Of a stretch of 64,000 bases of DNA, positions 30,001 to 40,718 are shown one piece after another. A program made the translations under genes and the position numbers. Numbering within the stretch: the stretch's first letter is position 1; every line of letters starts with the position of its first letter. The notes beneath the pieces are model-generated. The model saw only the letters and a list, made by a program, of their open reading frames with translations. It searched no databases and was not told the DNA's origin. The stretch is from Amphirosellinia nigrospora (taxonomy: Eukaryota > Ascomycota > Sordariomycetes > Xylariales > Xylariaceae): positions 4,615,017 through 4,679,016 of the forward strand of contig SCHM01000004.1 of NCBI GenBank assembly GCA_004123355.1, written 5' to 3'.

Positions 30001-31940
30001 GCTTATATAAAACAAAAATACGTTTTATATAATATTATTTAGTTTTAAATACTTTATATATTTAGCTTTTAAAGCTAATTTATTTTAAAAAATATTTTTT
30101 ATTATAAGCTACTTTTTTATTTAATACTAATAAATAATTATTTATTTAAAAGCAAAATAATTTTTAATATTAACTATTATATAAAAATAAAAACAACTAT
30201 TAGTAAAAAACCTTATTATTAATTAAAGCTTTAAATACGCTAAATAAAATAAAAAAATTAATAATTATTAAATTTTATAGCTAATTAACGTAAAAAAAAA
30301 TAGCTATATTTTTTACGTTAATTTATATAGCTTTAAATAATATTTTAATATTTTATTTAATAAAGCTAAAACGTTAAAAGTTATAATTATAAATATATTT
30401 AATTTTATTAAAAAAAAAAAAACGTTTAAAAAATAAACGTTTAAAATTTATAATTTTATTATAAAAAAAAACTATTAAAAAAAAAGTTATTATAGCTTGT
30501 TTAAATTATAATAAGCTTATTACTAGTAATTTTTTAATATAGCTAAATAAAGCCGAATAATTTAAAATAAATAAAAGTTTATTATAAATAGTTTTATTAT
30601 TAATAGTATATTTAAACTTAAGTTCAAATATATAATTTGCTATTTGTTTAAAATTTTTATTAACGTTATATATAAATAAGTTAGTATATATAGCTTTAGT
30701 TATTTATTTATTTACGCTTTAAATAATTTATATATTTTTTATTAATTTAAAATAAATAGTAAAAAATTAAAAAGCGTTTATATTTAAATATACGATTTTT
30801 TTAATTTAAATAATATTATATATTATATATTATTATTTTTTAAACTTATATCGATTAAAACTAAAGTTAATATATATAGCTTTTTTTAAAAAGCTTACGT
30901 AGAAAAAAAAGCTATATTAAACGTTAATTTTAATTTAATAATATAGTTATTTATAGTTAAAAATAAAAAGTTCGTTTAACTTAAAAAATATAATAAAGCT
31001 TATTTTAAAATTATGCTAGCAAAAAATAATAAAAAAAATAAACAGCCGGCTAAAAAAATTAAAGCTAAAAAAAAATAAAAAATATTTAACGTATATAAGT
31101 TTATTTATATTATTAAATATATTTATTTAAAAAAAGTTTTATATAACTTATAATTAAGTTTAAATAAACTAATAGCGAACTATATATATAATACGTTTAT
31201 TATTATTATATTTAATATTTTTTAATTATATAATAATTTATATATATAATATTATTAGCTTATACTTATTAAAGCTTTAAGCTAAAACTATTTTTTATAT
31301 AAAACCGATCGCTAATTTTTATAAGCTAAAATATAAAAACTTTTTTTTAAGCTTAAATATTATTTAATAAACAAAAATTTAAAAACACGATTTAATTTTT
31401 ATAAAAAAAATATAAGCTTTTTTTAAAGCTTTATTAAAGCTATTATTATTTTTAATAATAAAAATAGCAAAAATTACTAATTATTATAATATTTTATATA
31501 AAACTAAAAATAAACGAAAAAAAAATCAAAAAATAATAAAAGCTTTTTTTATAATAGCTTTAAAAAATATATAGTTATATTAAAATAAAAAATAAACTTA
31601 TTATTATAAACAGTAAGCAATAATTATTAAATTTTAATTAAGCTAAAAATATATATATTAGCTAATATAAATATTTATAAATAATTAAATAAATTTAATT
31701 AGTTTATAAATATTAGCTAGCTATTTAAAATAATTATTATAAAGTTTTAAAGTTGTTTTATATATTACGTTTAAAAATTATTTATTTATTTTATATTATA
31801 ATAAAATTATAGTTTAATTATATAATAATATATAAAATATAAAGCTTAAGCTAATTATTATATATAGCTAAAAATAAATAAAATATATTAAATATTTAGC
31901 TTTTAATAAAAACTTCCGTTAAATTAAATTATATATTTTT
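24041..31940 (+). other. A-rich degenerate stretch, probable old element body
   Basis: About 7.9 kb is visibly richer in A than T on the plus strand, unlike the T-rich stretches on either side. Retroelement coding strands are commonly A-rich, and the nested elements on the right of the window show the same skew. This is probably the body of a plus-oriented decayed element. I found no terminal repeats for it and cannot name its family. Confidence 0.4.
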
Positions 31941-31994
31941 TACTTTTAAGTTATCCCCTAAGTATATAAGCATAAAAAAATATAACCGCTAAGC

Positions 31995-32158
31995 TTTTTT
32001 ATTTCTTTTTTATTTTTTATTTTTTTTATCCTTTTTATCTTTTTCGTTTTTTTTTTTGTTTTTTTTTTATTTTCTTTATTTTTTTCCTTATTTTCTTTAT
32101 CTTTTTTATCCTCCTTGTTCTTTTTATTTTTATTCTCGTTTTCTTAATTTTCTTAATT
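31995..32158. repeat. Pyrimidine-rich low-complexity tract
   Basis: About 160 bp is almost entirely T with scattered C and a few A and G. Nearly every C is followed by T, C or G rather than A. Such a tract offers few CpA sites to RIP, which would explain why its C survive. Read on the minus strand it is A/G-rich, as a Lys/Glu/Asn-rich low-complexity coding segment would be. No gene can be assigned. Confidence 0.6.
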
Positions 32159-34244
32159 ATTATTAATTTTATTTTTAAGCTTATTAAAAGCTATTAAGTT
32201 TTTCGTAGTAAAAGCTTTTATTTAATTTTTTAAAATTATTTTATTTATTTTTATTCGTTTTTTATATTATTTAAGTTTATTTATATAATTTTTATATTTT
32301 TATATTTAATTTAATAAATATTTATAAAAATTTATACTTATATAAATTAAAACTATATAAAATAAATTTTTTTATATATTTATTTTATTATAAATTATTT
32401 ACCGTTTTAATAATATTTTCGTATATTAATATATAATATATTTGTTATAAAAATAAACTTTACCGAAAAAGTTTTTAATTTTTATAATTTTAATATTAAT
32501 TTAATATTACTAAAAATATAGCATATAGCTATACTTTTAAAATATATTTTTATATAAATTATTAATATTTTTTAAAAGTTCGAAACTTTATTATTTAATA
32601 AATTATTTATTATATTTTTTTATAATTATATTAAAAATATATAAAAAAATAGTTTTAATTTATTTATATATAAGTTTTATTTTTTAAATCTAAAAAACTA
32701 TTATTAATATTTAAAAAAAGCAAAAAATATAATAATTTATTTTGTTTATTATTATTTAAATTAAATTTATTAATTTATAAACTAGTTTAATAAAAACTTA
32801 TTTGCGTTATTATTAACGATTGAAATTTTTTATAATATTATTTAATTTATTAAGTATATTAAACTTTTTTTTAAAAAAAAGTTTTTTTTCGCTATTAAAT
32901 AAAATATAATATTATTTTACTATAGTTTAATCGTTTTAAAAATAATATTTTTTTAATAATAGTTTAAAATTTTAGCAAAATTTTAAATATAAGCTTAAAA
33001 TCTAATTTAAAATATAATTATTAATTAAAAATATTTAAAGCTTAGCGTTAATATTAAAATATAATATAAAATATTAATAATATATTAATTTATTTTAAAA
33101 TATAATATAATAAATTTTATAATATATATAATATATTAAACTTTTTTAAACTATTTTAATATATTTTTTAATATAAGCTTAATAGGTATTTTTTTTATAA
33201 AACGTAGTTAAATTATATTTATTATATTTTTTTCCGTTTAATAAATAATAATAATAATAGCTTAAAAAAATTATATTAAAAAAACTTTTATTTTTATATT
33301 TTAAATATTTTAATAATCCGCTATAAAAGTTTTATATAATTATAATATTTAAATTAATATTTTATAAATATTTTAAATATTATTTTTTTTTTATTAAAAT
33401 TTTATATTTTTTAGCATATAAAAATTTTTTTTTTTTATAAAATTTATAACTAAAACTTTTATATTTTTTAATATAGTTTTATTATTTTTTTTATAAATAA
33501 TAAAAATATTAATTATTATTTTTATATGTTTTAAAATAAAATTTTTAATATATTAAGCTTATTTTATAAAAATTAAAATTATACTATTTAAATTTAATTA
33601 TAATAATAAATAATTAAAAACAACTTAAATAAAAAGTTTTTTTTAATAAAAATAATAAGATTTTTTAACTCGCTTTATTTATATATAATTATTTTATTAT
33701 AGCTAAACGTACTTTTATATAAAAAAAATAGCAATAAAAACTTTTAGTTTATATATATAGCTATATTATCGTAAATAATATTTCGAACTTTTAATAAAAT
33801 TTTTATATTAACTTTTATATAAATATATTATATTTATTTATTTTAAATATATAAAAATATAGCTAGTAAGTTCTATTTAAATATTTTAATAAATATTAAA
33901 TAGTTTTTTTTATTTTTTATTTTATATTTTTTTTTATTTCGTACTAATATTTGCCGCTATAATAACGGTTAATTATAATATAAAAGCTATTATTTTACGT
34001 AAAAATTTTATTAATATTTGCTTTTTTGCTTATAAAACTTTTTCCGCTTATAAAAAACATTTATTTAAATTAATAAAATAATAATTCTTTTAAAAAATCT
34101 TTTTTCTAATTAATATTATTTTATAATTATCCGATAAATTAATATTTATATAATTTTAATCTTTATATATAATAGTTATTAGGTTTATTATAAAAGCTAT
34201 TATATTTTATATTTTTATTAATGCTAAATTAAGTATTTTTAATA

Positions 34245-34370
34245 ATATTTATTGTGCGGAAATCCTTATAAAGGCTTAAATATCGGGTTTTTACTATTAA
34301 ACAACTTTTATTTCTAGGATTTAGCATACCTTAAAGCCTTAATAACCTTTATAATCCTAATTATCGATAA
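34245..34370. repeat. Weakly mutated patch with internal inverted repeats
   Basis: A patch of about 125 bp keeps much more GC than its surroundings. It contains loosely palindromic segments: ATCCTTATAAAGGCTT on the left and AAGCCTTAATAACCTTTATA on the right. It may be a remnant of a small inverted-repeat element or a solo terminal repeat. I see no second copy in the window and no clear target duplication. Confidence 0.4.
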
Positions 34371-37200
34371 AATAAAAAATATATATTAAATTATTTTTAA
34401 TAAAAAAATCGTATATAATTTAATATTAAAAAATAACTATTAATTAATAGTCTTTTAATGTTTTAAAAAGCTTTTTTTTTAGTCCGAAATTAAAAAATTA
34501 AACTAAGTTTAATATAATATTATGCGAAATATTAAATTTAATTAAACAAATAACGTTTATTTATTTATTATTAGTTTATTTTATATAAAACATTTATATA
34601 ATATTATAGCTTTTATAATTAAGCTTTTTAAAACTAATAATAATAAGCTATATAAATATTATTATTATATTAAGCTTAAAACGTTTTAAGTTTATTATAT
34701 AGTTTTTTATTTAAAAACGTTACTAAAATAAAAATAAAATAAAATTTTTTAGCAATACTATATTTATTAAAACAAATTATTTTATAAAATCGGTTAAAAA
34801 ATACTTATAACTACTAGCTATATATTTAAACTTATTAAATAATACATTATTATTTAGTTTTTTTTTAATAATAAATAATAATATTTTATTTAAGCTATAG
34901 TTTATATTATTAAAGCATATTATATTAGCTTTAAGCTTAAAACTACGAATAATTAAACTATTATTAAATTTTTATTTAAAAAAAAACGCTTATAACGTTT
35001 ATTTAAATATAGTCCTTAAAACTAGCTTTTAAATAAAATCTTTTAAAAAAAAACCAGCTTATATAATAATTTTATAAATAAGTTTTAAAACTATAATAAT
35101 TTTTCTACCGAAGCTTTAAAAATATTAACTTATAAAATATATTATTATAATTATTAAAATATAATTTTAATTTATTATAAACTATAAATTTTTTATCGTT
35201 AATATATAATTAATAAGTTTTTATTATTTTTATATATAAAAGTTATTTAACGTATAATCGAAAATATTAAATTAAATTTAGCCCGGGTTTTAAATAGTTA
35301 TTATATTATAAAACGTAAATAAACTACCGATAAAAAAAACAAAATTATTTAAATTATTTATAATAAATATTATAAAATCTTTAAATTATTATTAAAACTT
35401 TTTAACTTTTTTATAATAGTTAAATAGTTTTTAAAATATAAATATAAATTAAAAAACTTTAACTAAATATAATTTTATAGTAGTTTAACCACGCTTAAAA
35501 TAAATTCGCTAAAAGCGTAGCTAACGTAACTAGCGCTAATAAAAGCTTTTATACTATTATTTTAACTTAGTTGTTAAAACTTAATACTAAAAAAAAACGC
35601 AAACTTAATAATAGCTTTTATAAAATTTTTTACCGATAAAATTAGCTATTAAAAAAATAAAAAAATTAATATAATAAAAAAAAAAATATTTTATTTTATT
35701 TAACTTTATAAATATATAGCCCTAGTTTATTAAAAAGCTTAAATAAAGCTTTTATTTTTATATTTTAAAAAGCTTTAAAAATTAAAGCATAAAATTAAGT
35801 TCGGATATTTAAACTTTTAATAGCTTAAAATAAAAAACGCTTTTAATTTAAATAAAAGCGTTTTTTTTTTCTGCTTTTTTTTTTTGCTAATATAAAAGCT
35901 TAGTATATAAAAACGTTATTTTTAGCTTTATTTTTTTATTATAATATATTTAATATAAATATTAACTGCTATATTATTTAAAAAAAGCTATTTTAGATTT
36001 ATAGTTTAAAACGGTTCGATTTTATAATAAATTATAAAACGTTAATATTTTAAGCTTTTTTTAAAAAACTTTTTAATAATAAAATATTTATGCCGCTTTT
36101 TAAATAAACTATTAAATAATATAATATATAAAAAAATATACTTATTTAAAGTTTAAAAAAAACTAATATAGCTAATAAACTTTAAAAAATTAAGTTTAAT
36201 AAAATATTTCGGACAAATAATTTAATAATAATTTAAACTATTAATACGGACTAAAAATAAAACCGCTATATTTTAGCTATATTTTTAAAAACTAAAAATA
36301 TTTTTTTTAATACTTTTAGCTTATATAATTTTATATTGCTTTTAAAATAATCGGCTATATTAGTTTTATAAATTATTTTTTAAGCTATAATATTATCCAA
36401 ATAAAATAAAAAGTAATAAACGTATTATTAAAAGCTAGTTTTAAACTATTATTTATTTTAAATCGATAATAAAATAATATAAATTTTAACGAAAAAATTC
36501 TTTAAATTTTACGAATAGCTTAGTTTATTTTGCTATAGTTTTATTAAGTATATTTACGCTAAAATAAATAAAAAAACCTATTTATAACTAAAAGCGTAAT
36601 TAAAGCTTAATAAAATAATTAATTAATTTTTAAACTTTTTTATTATAATATAAAACTATATATTATATTATAATACTATAAAAAATAAAACGTTATTAAA
36701 TTAAGTATTTAACTGTTTATAATTAATTATACGTATATTAAGCTTATAATATTTTTAAGTTTAAAGAAGTTACGGCTATATATATATACGAAAATCTACT
36801 AATAATTAAATATTTTAATAAATTCTAAAGCAAATAATATTATTTAAATATAAAATATAATTAAACGTTAAATATTATTTTAAGTTATTTGTATTTTTAT
36901 TTTTTTATATATAATAAATAATTGTTAGTATAAATTTATTTATTTATTATTTTTATTTTTATTATTTTAAACTGCTTGTTAAACCTTTTTTAATTTAAAA
37001 AAATAAAAGACTTATAAAATAAAGTTCTTTTAAATAAATACTATATTTTATGCCCGTTATTTATTAATATAAATATAAATAGCTTAAATATGCTAATATT
37101 GTTATCGGGGATTTATTTTTGCGTATAAATATTATAATAGCTATTTTATTAATTATTATATTTATAAATAATTATTGTAATTATTGCCCTAAAGTATTTA

Positions 37201-37642
37201 AACTATATAAGACTTAGTAATACTTTTTTACTCCGGCCGTATTTTAAAAAGCTAGGGTGAATAAATTAAAAAAAAAAAATAAAGAAAAAAAATAAAAAAA
37301 TAATTAAAAAAAAATACTTAAAAAAAAATACTAGTTATTAATACTTTTTATATTATAAAAAAAACTAGTATCTAGGTTAAATATAATAATAATACAGTTA
37401 ATAATAAATAGCATATAAAACTAAAGCTTAAAAGAAAAAAAAGTCTAAAGTAAAAAATAAACAAGAATAATATATATATATAAGCTAATATTATAGCCTA
37501 GTAAAACTTAATATTTAAAGAACAAAAAAAAAAAAGCGTAAAAAAACGTGCTTACTTTCGACTACTTTCGGCTACTTTATTTTTATGCTTCTTTTTCTAA
37601 AAGGGGAGGAAAAAAATAAAAAATCAACATAATTTCACTCAC
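37201..37642. other. Transition from AT block to gene island
   Basis: GC rises stepwise here. The stretch holds A-rich runs (37270-37340), an inverted pair ATACTAGT/ACTAGTAT near 37330-37372, and an 11-bp near-tandem repeat of the form CTACTTTCGR around 37555-37576. The GC-normal side begins about 37590. From 37642 leftwards the sequence reads as the start of the cyclase gene's first intron on the minus strand. A pyrimidine tract followed by TTTTAG at 37597-37606 could be its 3' splice site, but what follows does not resemble the cyclase family. I see no LTR end that would date or type the insertion. Confidence 0.55.
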
Positions 37643-37984
37643 GCGCAGTGAATCCCACTGCGAGGAAGCCTGCGTGTTCAACTCGAGCTCGTCGTCAAAC
37701 CCGTGCACGCCCTGCAGCTGCTCTTCGCCTGGGATGACCCGGTGGACGAGCGCTCTTCTTGCGAAACCGGGCTCCACGACGGCGTCCAATGGCCAGTTCA
37801 GAGAGACTGAGATACCCTCGGTCAGCTCCTTGTAAGCTTCTCTGACGGTATCGGGATCGAGGAAGTTGAGGCAGCCATAAGTGTCTTTCTTTCCATCTCT
37901 GTCGAAGATACCCCATGCACACCCATGTGGCATGCCCTCTACTGGGGGAAGATCATCGTAATCTGGGACAGTAACACGGGTCAT
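37643..37984 (-). pseudogene. Cyclase-family protein (kynurenine formamidase-like), exon 1 only
   Basis: A 114-codon first exon starts at the ATG at 37984 (G at position -3) and ends at a consensus donor, GTGAGT (37637-37642), in phase 0. The protein matches the N-terminus of the fungal cyclase family (Pfam Cyclase, PF04199). It has the opening VTVPDYDDLPPVEG, then GCAWGIFDRDGKKD, SLNWPL near residues 60-65, and NTQASSQWDSLR at its end. Family members are usually around 330 residues. The metal-binding HGGTHxD-type motif lies downstream and is not found here. Past the donor the sequence becomes AT-rich block within about 80 bp. Either a transposon nest sits in intron 1 and the remaining exons lie beyond position 1, or the gene was truncated. 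Members of the family are metal-dependent hydrolases; the substrate is unknown. It lies downstream of, and codirectional with, the rhodopsin-domain gene. Confidence 0.75.
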
Positions 37985-38627
37985 TGCGGGTGTTGGGCCT
38001 GTTGTTACGTGAAGCGTCTCTTAACGCTTTTGTTGCTACATATGTTTATACGTAGGGCTCTTCATGTATGTAACATGGGAATATGGGATATTGGTAGAAG
38101 ATGCGAACGGCTCATGTTTAAATATCCGAGCCTTATCCCTTGTCCCGTCGCATTCTGCGGTGCTCGCGACACTGTCCCATCTGTGCGCCCCTCGTCACTA
38201 TGAGCTCAAGAACCTGACCAGAATCCGTAGCTTCAGGGGCCGGGTCGGCACAACCCGGGGCATGCGGGGTAAACGAGCCATTGGGATAAGTCTTGGGGAT
38301 CTTGGGGTCTTAATATTGAGCTGCAAATCAAGTTATGGCACTGTCCCTGCGGAGAAGGTAGCCGGTCGGATACTCCCGCATTATCCTCAGACCACTACCA
38401 CAGAAGCCATGTCTGTACGGTAGCATCCGGCAATGGAAGATGTCCCTCTGGACCGAATCGGATCTACGCCTTAGGTGTACTGTGATCGCGGGTTAGATGA
38501 CGCCGCTCAAATTAGGGTACCACAACAACGTAAGTACAGAGCGCAATATGTAGGTCAGTCCTTACATCAACATACCTATACATGCTTCAAGGTCATCATA
38601 CCGAGTAAAGCGCTTGGCATCTTCGTT
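37985..38627. promoter_or_regulatory. Intergenic: cyclase 5' region and 3' end of the membrane-protein gene
   Basis: This 643-bp normal-GC spacer lies between two minus-strand genes, so it should hold the cyclase promoter and the terminator of the upstream gene. On the minus strand there is an AT-rich TATA-like stretch (ATATTTAAAC, around 38117-38126) about 135 bp from the cyclase start. A GC-rich part near 38236-38262 contains the imperfect palindrome CCGGGTCGGCACAACCCGG. Short plus-strand frames here do not resemble known proteins and I do not call them. Confidence 0.5.
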
Positions 38628-39928
38628 TCAAGGTTCTCTGCGTATTGCTTGTTGGATTGTTCTTTGTGCAATCTGATCACTGTCTGAGTCTGGACTCTGG
38701 GCCTGGATGGGTTTTGAGCTACCAGTTGGCCTTAACCAGTCTCGCACTTGGCCGAAAAACGCGGGGAAGGAGGAAACACAAGCGACAATGATGCCGATAT
38801 TGATTTCGACGATGCTAAATGATTCTTAGTATCACAGACTAATGAAGACTATTATGGGGAAATTAACCTGAATTCAGCAAATGTGGCTTGGCTCCAAATA
38901 AAGTCTGAGGCCCAATAGTTGATAACTATTTCTATCAATCGTGCGAGACTGGCAGCACAGGCTCTAAGAGAAATAGAATTAGCAAAGAATTAACTTGCTA
39001 TAAGGAGATTTTTAACAGTCACTCACCCCAAACCGGTGGCAAAGACGGCGATGAGGCCTAACCTGCGCCGAGGCTGTAATTGCAACTTCATGAGAAGTGG
39101 GAATGGGAGTAAGAAAAGCCAAAGATCCGTAATGACATTGAAACTCGCGTTCAATAACAACACCGTTCCCTGGGAATCGCGACAAAAGCGGTTTTCCGTA
39201 AGTGCCGTTAGGTCATTGCAGGCGACGAGGAAACCGATCTCGATGCCGGCCAGTGGGATATAGATAAGTATTAGGATGACAATACTGATGATCACAGAGA
39301 GGGCAAAATTTTTATTGACGCCGAAGAGTCGTAGATATAGAAGAAGAATAGAGAGTTTGGTGAAGAGAGTTGTAATTTGGTAAGAGATCCCATTCACTGA
39401 TAGCGACTGAACAAAGTGAGTAATAGCATTCATCTAGATGCGAATAACACATACTTGGCTTTCAATTGCGCTAGGGAATGATGAAATATCAATGTCCCAG
39501 ATATGTTTTACGGGGTTTTTATTGTGACTGTGCCAGCATATCAGATCCAGCTGCCTTAGATCACTGCCTGTTTAGATCCAAACCTTCGATGTAGAGTATT
39601 GCAAAGGACAACGATCCGATCTGTATCGATAATGAGCTGCATCATTAGGATAGGTCATAAACCATACGGAAGCCACAATGCAAGCAGTGGGAAGAATGGT
39701 ATTAGTATCATGAACCCATAATAGACTCGCACAACACTCACAGTCGTCCCAACCCCAGCTCTTCGTCAAGCGAAGGCGAACGAAAACCCTGATCAATACA
39801 GCGAGAAACGCCAAGGAGACGAATATGCCGAGAATTACGAAGGATGGGCCCTTCGATATGGAATCTCCAGAGTTTGGGACAACTCCCGGGGGCGGTGGTG
39901 CTGCGGGGTGGTCGTTATAGTTGGCCAT
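38628..39928 (-). CDS. Fungal rhodopsin-domain (PTH11-like) integral membrane protein
   Basis: I read five exons: 39742-39928, 39455-39567, 39027-39406, 38868-38963 and 38628-38814. The four introns (174, 48, 63 and 53 nt) have GT-AG ends, and the frame holds to the TGA at 38628, giving 320 residues. Family signatures (rhodopsin domain, PF20684) are WGWDD at 58-62, KHIWDI near 83-88, FTKLSILLLYLRLFG near 115-129, a Cys at 163 and another at 175, and VEINIGIIVAC near 261-271. Hydrophobic helices lie near residues 29-50, 107-129, 134-162, 180-207, 215-240 and 252-279, and the tail is short and polar. The second helix expected between WGWDD and HIWD is missing in this model. The unusually long first intron (39568-39741) may therefore hide another exon or an indel. 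Related proteins are plasma-membrane, receptor-like and often linked to surface sensing; the ligand is unknown. The other junctions look sound. Confidence 0.8.
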
Positions 39929-40518
39929 TGATATATCGATATAGAAAGTATCAAACCTCTCTGAATTGAACGATTGAGAAAGCTCCCTGGTCTGAGTGAT
40001 TTGTACGAGGGAGTTTTTCCTCAGGATGATATTTCACACTTAGCCATCGAAGGAGGAACAGGCAGAACACGACAGGAAAAATCCCCCAATACTTCAATAT
40101 CCAATTGAATCTCAAAGTCTACTGCACACCATTCACCGACCAGGCGGCATGCCGTCACACTTGTCTTGGATGGGTGGCAGATGCAACTTTGATGGGGCTG
40201 AGTGGACATCGATCCTCAGCGCAAGGAGCTCAGCGGTCGATATAATGGAAGGATTTGCAGCGATCATTAATAGTGGGCTATAAAGCGGCCGATGGTTCCC
40301 ATTTCCGGTAGGCCTAAGCCACCTATTCCTAACGTACCTACTTAGGCAGTTTGAGATGCCCATCTCGTTACGTGCTGCCATTCTGGCTTGTGCCCAGTTG
40401 GCGTGTGTAAATGTGAAAACCATCCCTAAATCTATTTATAAAGACGGTTACGGTTACACCCAGCGCCACAGTATCGTAGCAGTGCCTTCAACTTCATCTG
40501 CAGGCTGCAGACTACAAA
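39929..40518. promoter_or_regulatory. Intergenic: upstream region of the membrane-protein gene
   Basis: This 590-bp normal-GC stretch lies between the minus-strand start at 39928 and the target duplication of the retroelement. It should contain the promoter. I see no clear TATA box and no recognisable gene; short frames on both strands here have no family resemblance. It shows little sign of RIP although the mutated block starts about 130 bp further right. Confidence 0.5.
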
Positions 40519-40523
40519 GATTG

Positions 40524-40718
40524 TGTTGGATTACGCACCAACTGGTGATCTACCTATACATCACTAAATAGATCACCCGTTGCTTACTTATATATATAGC
40601 AGTGCGCCAGGGCTTAACTAGTAGCTAGTGCTCCCGTTAAATACTTTATACTAGAAATACCTTAATTAAGCTTAGCAGTAATATAAATAAATTAATATAT
40701 ATATTATTAAATTTAATA
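40524..40718 (+). repeat. Left LTR of outermost element
   Basis: This 195-bp LTR aligns end to end with 61375-61571 and shares TTGCTTACTT, GGCTTAACTAGTAGCTAGTG and ACCTTAATTAAGCTT. Its outer part (to about 40670) is nearly unmutated, while its inner end is AT-converted. Confidence 0.9.

Larger units (their letters stand above)
1..37560. other. AT-rich RIP-degenerated repeat block (left)
   Basis: This 37.5-kb block has extremely low GC and no open frame that looks like a real gene. CpA and TpG are almost absent, and the remaining C and G cluster in AGCT, GCT/AGC and CG contexts. That is what heavy repeat-induced point mutation leaves, because RIP prefers CpA. Identifiable pieces (solo LTRs, tandem arrays, dispersed repeats, gaps) are listed separately. 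Between them, 296-5942, 5944-6783, 7934-8236, 8825-9993, 10021-10664, 10745-13138, 14366-19119, 32159-34244 and 34371-37200 hold only degenerate AT-rich sequence in which I recognise no gene. The block is presumably decayed transposable elements. Its left end lies outside the window. Confidence 0.9.

Noticed and set aside
1-37560. Mitochondrial DNA or a nuclear mitochondrial insertion, because of the extreme AT content
   Set aside because: No mitochondrial gene, rRNA or tRNA is recognisable. The sequence shows the RIP context bias and contains nuclear-type LTRs.
37583-37642. C-terminal extension of the cyclase exon by about 19 codons
   Set aside because: The codons follow a consensus GTGAGT donor exactly where the family similarity stops. 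They read as intron.
37925-38687. Three overlapping plus-strand frames (92, 119 and 70 codons)
   Set aside because: They overlap the cyclase exon, the intergenic spacer and the last exon of the membrane-protein gene, and show no recognisable protein features.
40021-40571. Frames on both strands upstream of the membrane-protein gene
   Set aside because: They are short, mutually overlapping and without motifs, and one runs into the LTR.
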